Origin: an uncultured Prevotellaceae bacterium
GTDB lineage: Bacteria; Bacteroidota; Bacteroidia; Bacteroidales; Bacteroidaceae
NCBI GenBank assembly: GCA_900318775.1
Contig: ONLY01000021.1
Span: 1 to 49,958 of the forward strand
DNA length: 49,958 bases
Reading direction: 5' to 3'
A program made the position numbers and the translations under genes. Position 1 is the first letter of the stretch. Each line of letters opens with the position of its first letter. The notes under the pieces were generated by a model. It was not told the origin of the DNA. It saw only the letters and a program-made list of their open reading frames with translations, and made no database searches. This document shows positions 1-8,820 of the stretch, piece after piece.

Positions 1-2
1 TC

Positions 3-128
3 AAATGTCTGTACATCCCAATCGATTTTCCGCTGCCGGAAGATGATTGGCCAGAGATATCACTACGAACCTACTATCTTATCACTATGAACGCAAGGAG
101 CACTAAAGGAAGAGTAAAGGAACACTAA
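3..128 (+). CDS. possible 3' end of a gene entering the window
   Basis: An open frame runs from the window edge to a TAA at 126-128 and gives about 41 residues that look protein-like, with segments such as IPIDFPLPEDDWPEI and LRTYYLITMNAR. The last residues are encoded by the period-11 array that starts at base 100, so the original C-terminus may have been replaced by repeat. I do not recognise the family. It could be a true gene end, a relic, or chance; the sequence left of the window would decide. Confidence 0.3.
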   Translation, partial: KCLYIPIDFPLPEDDWPEISLRTYYLITMNARSTKGRVKEH

Positions 129-143
129 AGGAACACTAAAGGA
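100..143. repeat. period-11 tandem array, 4 units
   Basis: Four consecutive 11-base units of the form (A/G)CACTAAAGGA, with one variant AGAGTAAAGGA. The period equals that of the larger array at 252-416, although the unit sequence differs. It overlaps the possible gene end at 126-128. Confidence 0.8.
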
Positions 144-251
144 GGACTCTTGCATGTGCTTTACTGTCAACGTAAATTAGTTCCATTTTATGAACGCGTC
201 AACTCTATCTAGTCGTCAGGCAGAAAACTGATAACCCCAATCAGCGATCTG

Positions 252-416
252 CCTACGCTACGCCTATGCTCTGCCTACGCTACGTCTATGCTCCTCCTAA
301 GCTCCTTCTAAGCTCCTCCTAAGCTCCTTCTAAGCTCCTTCTAGGCTTACTCTAGGCTTACTCATGAGTATGCTTAGAGTATGCTTAGAGTATGCCTGGA
401 GTATGGCAAGAGTATG
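252..416. repeat. degenerate period-11 array with an internal axis of inversion
   Basis: Fifteen consecutive 11-base units can be phased without a gap. They begin as CCTACGCTACG, pass through YCTAAGCTCCT (four units) and TCTAGGCTTAC (two), and change at CTCATGAG (361-368) to units ending GAGTATG (five). The right half is an imperfect reverse complement of the left half around that point, so the array could fold into a hairpin. No gene is visible here. Confidence 0.8.
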
Positions 417-421
417 GCTGA

Positions 422-512
422 TGTCTAAAGTCTAATGTCTAAAGTCTGAGGGATGAAGGCTGAGGGATGAGGGCTAATGTCTAAGGTCTAATGTCTAATG
501 TCGGAGGGTGGA
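422..512. repeat. period-7 array (GTCTAAN and GAGGGNN units)
   Basis: Units GTCTAAA, GTCTAAT and GTCTAAG alternate with GAGGGAT and GAGGGCT stretches. The same family recurs at 5011-5125. The array ends about four bases before the mscL relic at 517, so it sits on the edge of the defence cassette. Confidence 0.75.
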
Positions 513-516
513 GGGA

Positions 517-572
517 GGAGAGCGGATGCTTTGGCTATAGCCTTTACGATGATGAACATGCAGACAGCGATG
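517..572 (-). pseudogene. fragment of mscL (second membrane helix)
   Basis: These 56 bases align without gaps to 2912-2967 inside the intact mscL, with four mismatches by my count, in the same orientation. Read on the minus strand both copies encode the same residues (IAVCMFIIVKAIAKASAL, end of the second transmembrane helix), and all four differences are in third codon positions and silent. That points to a piece of a related, functional mscL allele rather than a slowly decaying duplicate. It lies on the far side of the RloA/RloB-like pair from the intact gene. Confidence 0.8.
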
Positions 573-668
573 CAAGGCTTATGAGCAGGAGCCGGAACAG
601 AGGCGGAAGGACACTATCGCTGCAATAATAGAATATGCCAGATATACCATGTCGCCCTATGTCTGTTT

Positions 669-1286
669 TTATGAATCATTGTGCAGCACCTCTAACCTTT
701 CCATCAACCTTCCCAGCTCCGAGTAAGTATAATCTCTACCATCCTTCTGTTTTTCATCCATTGAACGATTTGCATTGGCGATAGCTTTTTCAAGACTGCC
801 ACCATTGTGTTCGAAGTAACCGTGCAGTCCTTTGGTCTTGATGAAGAACTCTATCGTTTTTCGATACTCCACATTTTGATTGAGGTCTTTAAGCAATGGC
901 TCTTGTGTCTCGTATGGACGTGAGGTGTAACGGAAATAATAGAGGAAGAACAGTTCTGTGCAGCGGTGAGTCTCGAAGAACTCTACCTCGCAGTAGATGC
1001 CTTTCTTGGGTTTGTTGATAGGCTTGGCATACTTTGCTTTGAGCTTCTGGTATTGTGAACGTTCTGGCTCCTTGTCCTTCGTGTCCATATCGATGATACA
1101 GAAGATATGGTTGTAACCCATTGCCACACCCTCTGCTATCTTGGCATCCAATTTCTTGATATTGGTATGCTTCGGATAGTCAGGCTTGATGGTCAGACGC
1201 TTGAACACGTCGCATAGGGACTTGAAGTAGAAGAACTCCGTTGGCCCTTCACCCAGGATGAGTGCTGTCTGTCGTAGCTTTCCCAT
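669..1286 (-). CDS. RloB-like protein (AbiLii-like), probable phage-defence component
   Basis: A 205-residue protein with an N-terminal EGPTEFFYFKSL segment (residues about 13-24) and a later acidic motif CIIDMDTKD (about 63-71). These fit the RloB/OLD-type Toprim-like fold, in which an early glutamate and a later DxD bind metal. RloB is also the second component of the lactococcal AbiL system. The start codon lies one base after the stop of the ATPase gene (TGATATG) and is preceded by GGAGG, so the two are translationally linked. No strong terminator is visible downstream; a short mscL relic and repeats follow. Family assignment is by motif and pairing; the defence role is inferred from the family. 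Confidence 0.7.
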   Translation of the reverse strand: MGKLRQTALILGEGPTEFFYFKSLCDVFKRLTIKPDYPKHTNIKKLDAKIAEGVAMGYNHIFCIIDMDTKDKEPERSQYQKLKAKYAKPINKPKKGIYCEVEFFETHRCTELFFLYYFRYTSRPYETQEPLLKDLNQNVEYRKTIEFFIKTKGLHGYFEHNGGSLEKAIANANRSMDEKQKDGRDYTYSELGRLMERLEVLHNDS

Positions 1287-1287
1287 A

Positions 1288-2568
1288 TCAGTCCTCCAGA
1301 TTTATAAAGATACTCCCCAGTTCCGGCTTTGCTCCCAATCTGCCTATACGATATGAATTGTATAGCGAGAGGTTCTTGTGCAAACCGAAGGAGTCGCCAC
1401 GGGCATATTCGGATGAAGCTGTCTCTTTATTCTTCTCGACAAACCACACCACACCTCGGTTCTCGTTAATCATATCCTGTGACAAGAGGGTGGTCTCCTG
1501 ACTCGTGATAACCAGCTGCGACTTGTCTGAGTTGAAGATGAAAACATTGAGATAGTAGTACAACAAGTCGTTGTGCAGGTCCTCGCCCAGTTCATCAAGA
1601 TAGTACACGTGAGGACTCGTTATCAAGTCATACAAGGCATCCAATATACGGATATACTTCTGAGTACCCTTTGACTGCCATCTGAGGGGAATGTCAAAGT
1701 CGCCATTGTCGGAATGATTCAAGAAGGTGATGGAATCTGCGGTAGGCTTCAACAGAACATCTTTCATCTCCTCTGGGATGTTCTCTTTCTGGATTCGCTC
1801 GCGGAAATCGTTAGGCACAATGCGGTCTTCAACAATAGGACGATATTCTAGAATGTTTAAGTCGGCCTTCTGAAGCATCGTATTATAGAACTTACGCTTC
1901 TTAGGATTGCTGTAAGCATCCTTCAAGATTTCAACGAGTCCCTTTTCTACATCACCATCTACATCGTGATAATTGGACATAATCCAAGCGTGAAGCGTGT
2001 TGAATGGAGCAATATCTTCTTTCAAGGCCGCCTTTCGGCAAACGGACAGCACACTGTGATTGTTTAGTGTGTTTTCGCGGATGCTCTCCTGCGTCTTGAC
2101 TTGCAGTTTGAGACTCGCACCAAACTTGATGTCTGCCTGTACATTCTCGCCCACAAAACTACGCTCATAGAACAGAGACTTAGATTTGTTTGGGTAATAG
2201 TACAAGGCTTCACTCAAAATGTGCTTGCCGTTGAACTTGACATCATAGTCATATCGGATGCCATCGGCATAGAATGATACGTGCATTTCCGTTGGCTCAT
2301 CTTTGGTGAGCACAAAGGGTATGCAACCGCCTATTTCGACTGTCGCATCCGACTTAGGCATAACCAATAGACGGAACACCTCGTTCATGGCAATTAGCAT
2401 GTTTGATTTACCTGAAGCGTTTGAACCATAGAGGATGCCTAACTTATACAAGAACACACCATCAGCCACTTCGGTGACAAGTTCCGAAGATGGTCCCTTG
2501 GCCACGAAGCTTAATTCCTGCTTGTCGCGAATGGAAAGATAGTTCTTTACCCAGAAATCTCGTATCAT
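1288..2568 (-). CDS. RloA/AbiLi-like AAA-family ATPase
   Basis: A 426-residue ABC/RecF-type ATPase. It opens with IRDFWVKNYLSIRDKQELSF, the usual N-terminal strand pair of AAA_21 proteins, followed by a Walker A GSNASGKSN at about residues 49-57. Near the C-terminus YYLDELGEDLHNDLL supplies the Walker B aspartate and glutamate with the DLH D-loop, and QLVITSQETTLL resembles the switch histidine region with glutamine. ATPases of this type are paired with RloB/AbiLii nucleases in predicted abortive-infection systems. It is the first gene of a two-gene unit; two copies of an ATTA-TCG-TAAT palindrome lie upstream and may control it. Confidence 0.75.
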   Translation of the reverse strand: MIRDFWVKNYLSIRDKQELSFVAKGPSSELVTEVADGVFLYKLGILYGSNASGKSNMLIAMNEVFRLLVMPKSDATVEIGGCIPFVLTKDEPTEMHVSFYADGIRYDYDVKFNGKHILSEALYYYPNKSKSLFYERSFVGENVQADIKFGASLKLQVKTQESIRENTLNNHSVLSVCRKAALKEDIAPFNTLHAWIMSNYHDVDGDVEKGLVEILKDAYSNPKKRKFYNTMLQKADLNILEYRPIVEDRIVPNDFRERIQKENIPEEMKDVLLKPTADSITFLNHSDNGDFDIPLRWQSKGTQKYIRILDALYDLITSPHVYYLDELGEDLHNDLLYYYLNVFIFNSDKSQLVITSQETTLLSQDMINENRGVVWFVEKNKETASSEYARGDSFGLHKNLSLYNSYRIGRLGAKPELGSIFINLED

Positions 2569-2585
2569 ACCACAATATTTTGTCT

Positions 2586-2660
2586 ATTATCGTAATTTTG
2601 CTACAAAAATACAAATAATATTTAGTAAAGAAAGCGTATTTATCTCTAATTATCGTAATT
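2586..2660 (-). promoter_or_regulatory. putative control region of the RloA/RloB-like pair
   Basis: Two copies of a small palindrome, ATTATCGTAATT (2586-2597) and AATTATCGTAATT (2648-2660), lie about 17 and 79 bases before the ATPase start codon. The core is a dyad, AATTA-TCG-TAATT. Between them, CAAAAATA at 2604-2611 gives TATTTTTG on the minus strand, matching the Bacteroidota -7 pattern TAnnTTTG. Paired dyads around a promoter are typical of operator sites, but no regulator gene is next to it. Confidence 0.4.
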
Positions 2661-2750
2661 ATGATACAATTTTATATATATTTAACTACAAAATAGATAT
2701 TGAGATAGCAAATTGACACCAGTTTGTGCTCCGAAGTTGTTATAAAAAAT

Positions 2751-2779
2751 GCCGGTTCAACATGATGTGTTGAACCGGC
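2751..2779 (-). terminator. intrinsic terminator of mscL
   Basis: Perfect 12-bp stem (2751-2762 with 2768-2779) and a 5-base loop. On the minus strand the stem is followed by a run of T (AAAAAAT at 2744-2750 on plus). It lies 26 bases past the mscL stop. The plus side has only CTTTTG, so it may be partly bidirectional. Confidence 0.85.
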
Positions 2780-2804
2780 GCTTTTGTATGATGGTTGTTC
2801 GTTT

Positions 2805-3263
2805 TTATTTCTTTTCCTTCAGCAAGTCGCGAATCTCGGTGAGGAGCACTTCTTCCTTGGTGGGTTCTGGTGCAGGAGCGGCAGCTGCGTCTTCTGCTTC
2901 CTTCTTCTTGCGGAGGGCGGATGCTTTGGCAATTGCCTTCACGATGATGAACATGCAGACAGCGATGATGAAGAAGTCGAGCACGTTCTGGCAGAATGCG
3001 CCGTAGTTCCAGGTGACGGCTTCAACGGCTTCTGTTACTACTTCGCCGGATTCGTTCACTACGGCTTCGGCTCCGGGCTTGAGCTCGAGCTTCAAGTCGC
3101 TGACGTTGACGCTCCAGATGGCTGCGATAAGCGGCATGATGAGGTCGCCTACGACAGAGGATACGATTTTACCGAATGCACCGCCGATGATGACACCGAC
3201 AGCCATGTCAACTACGTTGCCTTTGAAGGCAAACTCTTTGAATTCGTCAATAAATTTTGCCAT
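2805..3263 (-). CDS. mscL: large-conductance mechanosensitive channel MscL
   Basis: A 152-residue inner-membrane protein that forms a pressure-release channel opened by membrane tension during osmotic downshock. The N-terminal FIDEFKEFAFKGNVVDMAVG segment and the following first helix (AVGVIIGGAFGKIVSSVVGD) are diagnostic. A periplasmic loop (about 52-88) leads to helix two (about 92-112) and a charged cytoplasmic C-terminal helix with an Ala/Pro linker (AAAAPAPEPTKEE). The length is slightly above the usual 130-145 because of the loop and linker. It has its own terminator and a likely promoter at 3341-3348. A second-helix fragment of a related mscL lies at 517-572. Confidence 0.97.
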   Translation of the reverse strand: MAKFIDEFKEFAFKGNVVDMAVGVIIGGAFGKIVSSVVGDLIMPLIAAIWSVNVSDLKLELKPGAEAVVNESGEVVTEAVEAVTWNYGAFCQNVLDFFIIAVCMFIIVKAIAKASALRKKKEAEDAAAAPAPEPTKEEVLLTEIRDLLKEKK

Positions 3264-3340
3264 AATCTTAATCGTTTTTTATAATAATGTATGACTAATA
3301 GTCGTTATTTGTTCTGTCCGCTATGGTATGGAACTCGGCA

Positions 3341-3348
3341 CAAAGTTA
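3341..3348 (-). promoter_or_regulatory. probable mscL promoter (-7 element)
   Basis: CAAAGTTA on plus is TAACTTTG on minus, matching TAnnTTTG. About 21 bases upstream on the minus strand is TTTA, a weak match to the -33 TTTG. It lies roughly 80 bases before the mscL start. Confidence 0.5.
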
Positions 3349-3387
3349 CAAAAATAGCGGTGAATGGTGTAAATAAATGTGGAAAAA

Positions 3388-3477
3388 ATGAAAAATAAAG
3401 TGTTTTTGATACTTTCTCTGGGTATGTTGCTGCTGCTGGTGGCGTGTTCAACAGCGCACCATTGCAACTGCGGATAG
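3388..3477 (+). CDS. small lipoprotein, 29 residues
   Basis: A short ORF in the mscL-gapA gap, too small for most gene callers. It has a textbook lipoprotein signal: MKNKVFLILS, then a leucine-rich core (MLLLLVAC) with the lipobox cysteine at residue 22, then only STAHHCNCG. The start is preceded by TGTGGAAAAA, an A-rich ribosome-binding context usual in Bacteroidota. It is divergent from mscL and convergent with gapA. Very short lipoproteins with His/Cys tails occur in Bacteroidota, but I cannot name a family. It could be a chance ORF, though an intact lipobox makes that less likely. Confidence 0.55.
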   Translation: MKNKVFLILSLGMLLLLVACSTAHHCNCG

Positions 3478-3606
3478 ATGCGTGGCTGTGCAGGGGCGTG
3501 TGTCTTTTTGAAAAAAAGCCATAAAATGCGATAGTGCAGGGGTGTAAGGTTGCGCTTCGGTGGCTTGCTTCTACTTGCGGCATCAAAACGTGGAATAGAA
3601 TAAGGC

Positions 3607-3647
3607 AAGTGGCTTCACTTCTGCAGGAGATGGAAGTGGGGCCACTT
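3607..3647. repeat. strong inverted repeat downstream of the small lipoprotein
   Basis: A 15-base stem (3607-3621 with 3633-3647), complete if two G-U pairs are allowed, with an 11-base loop. It lies between the lipoprotein ORF and the gapA terminator. On plus it is followed by GATTTGTT, too weak a T run for a clear intrinsic terminator. It may protect RNA ends or end plus-strand transcription. Confidence 0.55.
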
Positions 3648-3671
3648 GATTTGTTGGAAGGAAAAAAAGAA

Positions 3672-3697
3672 AAGGGGAGGCCGTTTGGCTTCCCCTT
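3672..3697 (-). terminator. intrinsic terminator of gapA
   Basis: Stem AAGGGGAGGCC / GGCTTCCCCTT (3672-3682 with 3687-3697, one G-U) with loop GTTT. On the minus strand it is followed by a T-rich run (A-rich 3661-3671 on plus). It lies 22 bases beyond the gapA stop. Confidence 0.85.
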
Positions 3698-3719
3698 CTT
3701 ATTGATGGTTGAGGTTCTC

Positions 3720-4745
3720 TTATTTGAGCTCAGCGAGGTACTTGATAGTACGAACCATCTGAGAAGTGTAAGAGTTCTCGTTGTCGTACCAAGAAACAAC
3801 CTGTACGAGTGAGTTGCCGTCCTCCATCTTGCTTACCATAGTCTGGTTAGCGTCGAAGAGTGAACCGAACTTCATACCGATGATGTCGCTTGAAACGAGC
3901 TTCTCCTCAGTGTAGCCGAATGACTCGTTCTGAGCAGCCTTCATGGCAGCGTTGATGCTCTCAACAGTTACCTCACCCTTCACAACAGCGTGCAGGATAG
4001 TAGTAGAACCAGTTGGAGTTGGAACGCGCTGAGCAGCACCGATGAGCTTGCCGTTGAGCTCAGGAATTACGAGACCGATTGCCTTAGCAGCACCAGTTGA
4101 GTTAGGAACGATGTTCTGAGCACCAGCACGAGCACGCTGAACATCACCCTTGCGCTGAGGACCGTCGAGGATCATCTGGTCACCAGTGTAAGCGTGAACA
4201 GTTGTCATGATACCGCTCTGGATTGGAGCGAGGTCGTTCAGAGCCTTAGTCATAGGAGCAAGGCAGTTTGTTGTGCAAGAAGCAGCGCTGATAACAGTGT
4301 CAGCAGGAGTCAGAGTCTTGTGGTTTACGTTGTAAACGATAGTAGGAAGATCGTTGCCAGCAGGAGCAGAGATAACAACCTTCTTAGCACCAGCAGTCAG
4401 GTGAGCAGAAGCCTTCTCCTTAGATGTGTAGAAACCTGTGCACTCCAAAACAACGTCTACGTCCAGCTTGCCCCAAGGCAGCTCAGCAGCGTTAGGAATA
4501 GCATAGATAGTGATCTCCTTGCCATCAACGATGATAGAGTTGTCTGTAGCCTCTACAGTGTGCTTGTTCTCACCAATCTTGCCGCAGAAACCACCCTGAG
4601 CAGTATCGTACTTCAGCAAGTGAGCGAGCATCTTAGGACTTGTCAAGTCGTTGATTGCTACTACTTCATAACCTTCAGCCTCGAACATCTGACGGAATGC
4701 GAGACGACCAATACGGCCAAAACCGTTAATTGCTACTTTTGTCAT
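3720..4745 (-). CDS. gapA: glyceraldehyde-3-phosphate dehydrogenase, type I
   Basis: A 341-residue cytosolic enzyme of glycolysis that oxidises glyceraldehyde 3-phosphate with NAD+ and phosphate. The Rossmann motif GFGRIGRL is at residues 8-15, and the catalytic cysteine lies in [12 protein letters not shown] (about residue 157) with its partner histidine in [10 protein letters not shown]. Phosphate-site residues [12 protein letters not shown] and the C-terminal SWYDNENSY are present. It is transcribed alone, with its own terminator and a leader of about 100 bases. Codon use is strongly biased toward C-ending triplets such as AAC, ATC and TAC, as expected for a highly expressed gene. Confidence 0.97.
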   Translation of the reverse strand: MTKVAINGFGRIGRLAFRQMFEAEGYEVVAINDLTSPKMLAHLLKYDTAQGGFCGKIGENKHTVEATDNSIIVDGKEITIYAIPNAAELPWGKLDVDVVLECTGFYTSKEKASAHLTAGAKKVVISAPAGNDLPTIVYNVNHKTLTPADTVISAASCTTNCLAPMTKALNDLAPIQSGIMTTVHAYTGDQMILDGPQRKGDVQRARAGAQNIVPNSTGAAKAIGLVIPELNGKLIGAAQRVPTPTGSTTILHAVVKGEVTVESINAAMKAAQNESFGYTEEKLVSSDIIGMKFGSLFDANQTMVSKMEDGNSLVQVVSWYDNENSYTSQMVRTIKYLAELK

Positions 4746-4846
4746 TGATTTAATAAATTTATTGAGTTAATAATAACTGTGTGTATCCTTGTGTTTTTAG
4801 GGGGAAATAAAGCCTGAAAGGTGTATCCCCAATCTTTTACCGCCGA

Positions 4847-4854
4847 CAAAGGTA
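4847..4854 (-). promoter_or_regulatory. gapA promoter (-7 element)
   Basis: CAAAGGTA on plus is TACCTTTG on minus, an exact Bacteroidota -7 box. A TTTG lies only 12 bases upstream, so the -33 box is not well placed. It gives a gapA leader of about 95 bases. Confidence 0.6.
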
Positions 4855-5010
4855 CGAATTATTTATCAAAATGAATCATTTTTGTCGTTAATTCTTTTTA
4901 AAAACTGACGGGTAGTTGATTGAGACCCTTGATTGCCCAACAAAATGACAAAGAAAAAGTTGCTTTTGTCAACTGCGTGTTGCAAAAAGTGTGCGCAACT
5001 TCTGCTTGAG

Positions 5011-5125
5011 GGCTAATGTCTAAAGTCTAATGTCAAAAGTCTAAGGTCAAATGTCTAAGGTCTGAGGGAGGAGGTCTGAGGTCTAATGTCTAATGTCTAA
5101 GGTCAAATGTCTAAGGTCTAGGGAA
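5011..5125. repeat. period-7 array (GTCTAAN family)
   Basis: Units GTCTAAT, GTCTAAA, GTCTAAG and GTCAAAT, mixed with GTCTGAG and GAGGGAG. It is the same family as 422-512. It lies in the 640-base gap between the gapA promoter and the ABC-F promoter, in which no other gene is visible. Confidence 0.8.
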
Positions 5126-5148
5126 GTACACCCCGCATGGCTAATTAT

Positions 5149-5169
5149 CAACTGTCAATTGTCAATTAT
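5149..5169. repeat. period-7 repeat (CAACTGT family), 3 units
   Basis: CAACTGT, CAATTGT, CAATTAT in tandem. The family recurs at 49362-49410 (opposite orientation) and inside the nspC coding sequence at 16155-16189. Confidence 0.75.
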
Positions 5170-5188
5170 ATTAGGCCGTCCGAGGCTC

Positions 5189-5217
5189 CCATTCGTGCCA
5201 TTCGTTCCATTCGTGGG
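5189..5217. repeat. period-10 repeat (CCATTCGTNN), about 3 units
   Basis: Three consecutive units around CCATTCGT. The antisense reading gives a repetitive Glu-Trp-Asn-like peptide in a chance ORF; I regard it as intergenic low-complexity sequence. Confidence 0.6.
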
Positions 5218-5424
5218 CGTTCCCTTTTTCGTCTTCGTCTATTCGAAGCTCTCGGGGAGTAGAGCAAGAACTTCGCTTTAGCTCCCGTTTTGCTGCAGGA
5301 AAGTAGGACTCAACTCTATTATTATATATATGTGTAAGGAGGGGATTTGTGGAACAGTTGATTCTGAAAGGGCATTTATTCGTACCGTTGACTTCGTCGA
5401 AGGTACTGGCATTCGACAATAAAG

Positions 5425-5474
5425 GTGAAAAAGGCTTTTTCACTTTGTATTGTGCTCATTTATTCGTACCTTTG
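5425..5474 (+). promoter_or_regulatory. promoter of the ABC-F gene with an abutting palindrome
   Basis: TTTG at 5444-5447, a spacer of exactly 19 bases, and TACCTTTG at 5467-5474 form a consensus Bacteroidota promoter 27 bases before the start codon. A 9+1+9 palindrome (GTGAAAAAG-G-CTTTTTCAC, 5425-5443) ends at the base before the -33 box. A near copy of the promoter's downstream half (CATTTATTCGTACCGTTG) lies 84 bases upstream at 5373-5390. Confidence 0.85.
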
Positions 5475-5488
5475 CAGCTGAAAATTAA

Positions 5489-7111
<1,623 letters not shown>

Positions 7112-7143
7112 TTAGCGCTGCCGTCGAGGCAATGCACCACAAG

Positions 7144-7189
7144 GAGGGCTGTTCTGTACATTCAAAAGTATGGAATGGCTCTCTTTTTT
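7144..7189 (+). terminator. intrinsic terminator of the ABC-F gene
   Basis: A 16-pair stem with several G-U pairs (7144-7159 with 7168-7183), an 8-base loop and a run of six T (7184-7189), starting 33 bases after the stop codon. Confidence 0.8.
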
Positions 7190-7323
7190 GAGGTGAAAAT
7201 GCGCATGAATGAAGCGTTGGCGCTCCTTTTAGGATGCTTTTTGCAATTTCTTCGATGATAATACAATCTATTTGGATTTTTTTTTGTTTCTTTGTACAGA
7301 AAAATATTTAAATGTTAACGAAT

Positions 7324-7914
7324 ATGGAAAATAAGATTCAAGAACTTACGGAGAAACTCCTGAAGGATGGAGTGGAGAAAGGCAACGCGGAAGCAGAAAA
7401 AATAATTGCTGCGGCGCAAGAGAAGGCTGCACAGATTGTGTCTGAAGCCGAGGCCAAGGCTGCTGAAATTGAGCAGGCTGCTCAGAAGAACGCCAAAGGC
7501 ATGGAGGAGAATATGAAGAGCGAGGTCAAGATGTATGCTGCTCAGGCGTTGAATGCTTTGAAGAGTGAAATTGCAAATGTCGTATGTGATACGGTTGTGA
7601 AAGAAGCTACAGCCGAGGTGATAGGCAACAAAGACTTCATGAATGAGTTTATGCTGAAGTTGGCAGAAAAGTGGGGAGAAGGCGAGGAACTGGTTATCTC
7701 TGCTGCTGACGCTGCGAGCCTGAAGGCGCTTTTCGCAAAGAAGGCAAAGGCGCTGCTGGATAAAGGCTTGAAGATTGAGCAGGTGAATGGCCAGAAGACA
7801 CTCTTCACGGTTCAGCCAGCCGATGGCTCCTATAAGGTTAACTTTGGCGAAGCAGAGTTTGAGGCATATTTCAAGAACTTCCTCCGTCCTCAACTCGTAG
7901 AAATGATTTTCTAA
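7324..7914 (+). CDS. atpE: V/A-type ATPase subunit E (peripheral stalk)
   Basis: About 196 residues from MENKIQELTEKL. The first 75 residues are an Ala/Glu/Lys-rich helix (EAEKIIAAAQEKAAQIVSEA) that forms the coiled peripheral stalk, followed by a globular C-terminal domain that binds subunit B. An in-frame ATG at 7312 would add four residues; I prefer 7324 because family members start MEx-KIQELT. First gene of the seven-gene operon; the upstream 130 bases contain T-rich sequence and TTTG boxes but no exact promoter. The next gene starts 2 bases after the stop. Confidence 0.85.
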   Translation: MENKIQELTEKLLKDGVEKGNAEAEKIIAAAQEKAAQIVSEAEAKAAEIEQAAQKNAKGMEENMKSEVKMYAAQALNALKSEIANVVCDTVVKEATAEVIGNKDFMNEFMLKLAEKWGEGEELVISAADAASLKALFAKKAKALLDKGLKIEQVNGQKTLFTVQPADGSYKVNFGEAEFEAYFKNFLRPQLVEMIF

Positions 7915-7916
7915 GT

Positions 7917-8792
7917 ATGGCGAATTATTATTGCTTAATGGCAGGCTTGCCCGACTTGAAACTGGATGACACCAAGTTTGAAGTCAGCATCCCCGACTTG
8001 CGTGAAGAACTGGACGCTATCTTGTCGTCTCTTGACAAGAAGGTGCTGTTCTATTTCTTCCTCAAGAACGACTGCTCAAATCTTGTCAAGCTGTTGAAAG
8101 ACCCTGCGGCCGAAGTGGACAACCACGGCAACTATAGCTTGGAACAGTATACGGACTTGCTGACTTCTGCCCGCGAGATGAACTTCAACGTTCACCGCTA
8201 TCCCGCTTTCATGAGTGAGTTTGCCCGCGATTACGCTTACAATAAGGATAAGGAAGGGTATTATCCTGAGGATAAAATCCTGTATCAATTCTATCAGTAT
8301 GCAATTGATACTTGTCCTAACAAGATGGTGCGCAAATGGTATCAGCTCAACTTGGACATCACCAATATCCTCACCGCGTTCTTGGCTCGCAAGAATGGCT
8401 GGAATGTGGCCGACTTTATTCAGGGCGAGAATGAGGTGACGGAGATGATTCTCACGAACAACACGAAAGACTTCAATTTGGCTGCAGAGTTTGACTATGT
8501 GGCTGACTTGATGAAAATTGTGGAGTGTGAAGACCCTGTTGAGAAAGAGAAGAAGATTGATGCCTTCAAATGGCTGTGGCTGGAAGACCAGACGTTCTTC
8601 AACATGTTCTCAATCGAAGCTGTGTTTGCTTATCTCTGCAAATTGGAGATGCTGGCTCGATGGGACAAGCTTGATGTGGAGAAGGGTCAAGAGACTTTCC
8701 GCCAGATTATCGAGAATCTCCGTGGAGAGGCTAGGGTGCCTGATGAGTTTCAGGTGAAGTCACCTTATGCGGCCAAGGAGGCTAACGTTTAA
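7917..8792 (+). CDS. DUF2764 protein of the V-type ATPase operon, possible subunit C/d equivalent
   Basis: A 291-residue protein beginning MANYYCLMAGLPDL, the hallmark opening of DUF2764. It is helical and soluble with no signal peptide or membrane segment. As I recall, DUF2764 genes occur in the same place, between E and A, in the V-type operons of Bacteroidota and Chlamydiae, which lack a recognisable subunit C. Archaeal and eukaryotic C/d links the central stalk to the proteolipid ring, and the MxGLPxL opening resembles theirs weakly. I therefore infer, without proof, that it takes that place. Confidence 0.8.
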   Translation: MANYYCLMAGLPDLKLDDTKFEVSIPDLREELDAILSSLDKKVLFYFFLKNDCSNLVKLLKDPAAEVDNHGNYSLEQYTDLLTSAREMNFNVHRYPAFMSEFARDYAYNKDKEGYYPEDKILYQFYQYAIDTCPNKMVRKWYQLNLDITNILTAFLARKNGWNVADFIQGENEVTEMILTNNTKDFNLAAEFDYVADLMKIVECEDPVEKEKKIDAFKWLWLEDQTFFNMFSIEAVFAYLCKLEMLARWDKLDVEKGQETFRQIIENLRGEARVPDEFQVKSPYAAKEANV

Positions 8793-8820
8793 ATAGAAAG
8801 AACAATAAATAGACAACAAT

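Noticed and set aside
573..668. Coding-like plus-strand stretch (RRKDTIAAIIEYARY) between the mscL relic and rloB
   Set aside because: It reads like protein but has no start codon, follows a stop at 553-555 and runs antisense into rloB; it could be another gene relic, but that cannot be supported from this window alone.
5093..5281. Plus-strand ORF of 62 codons in the gapA to ABC-F gap
   Set aside because: Made almost entirely of the period-7 and period-10 repeats; no signal or domain.
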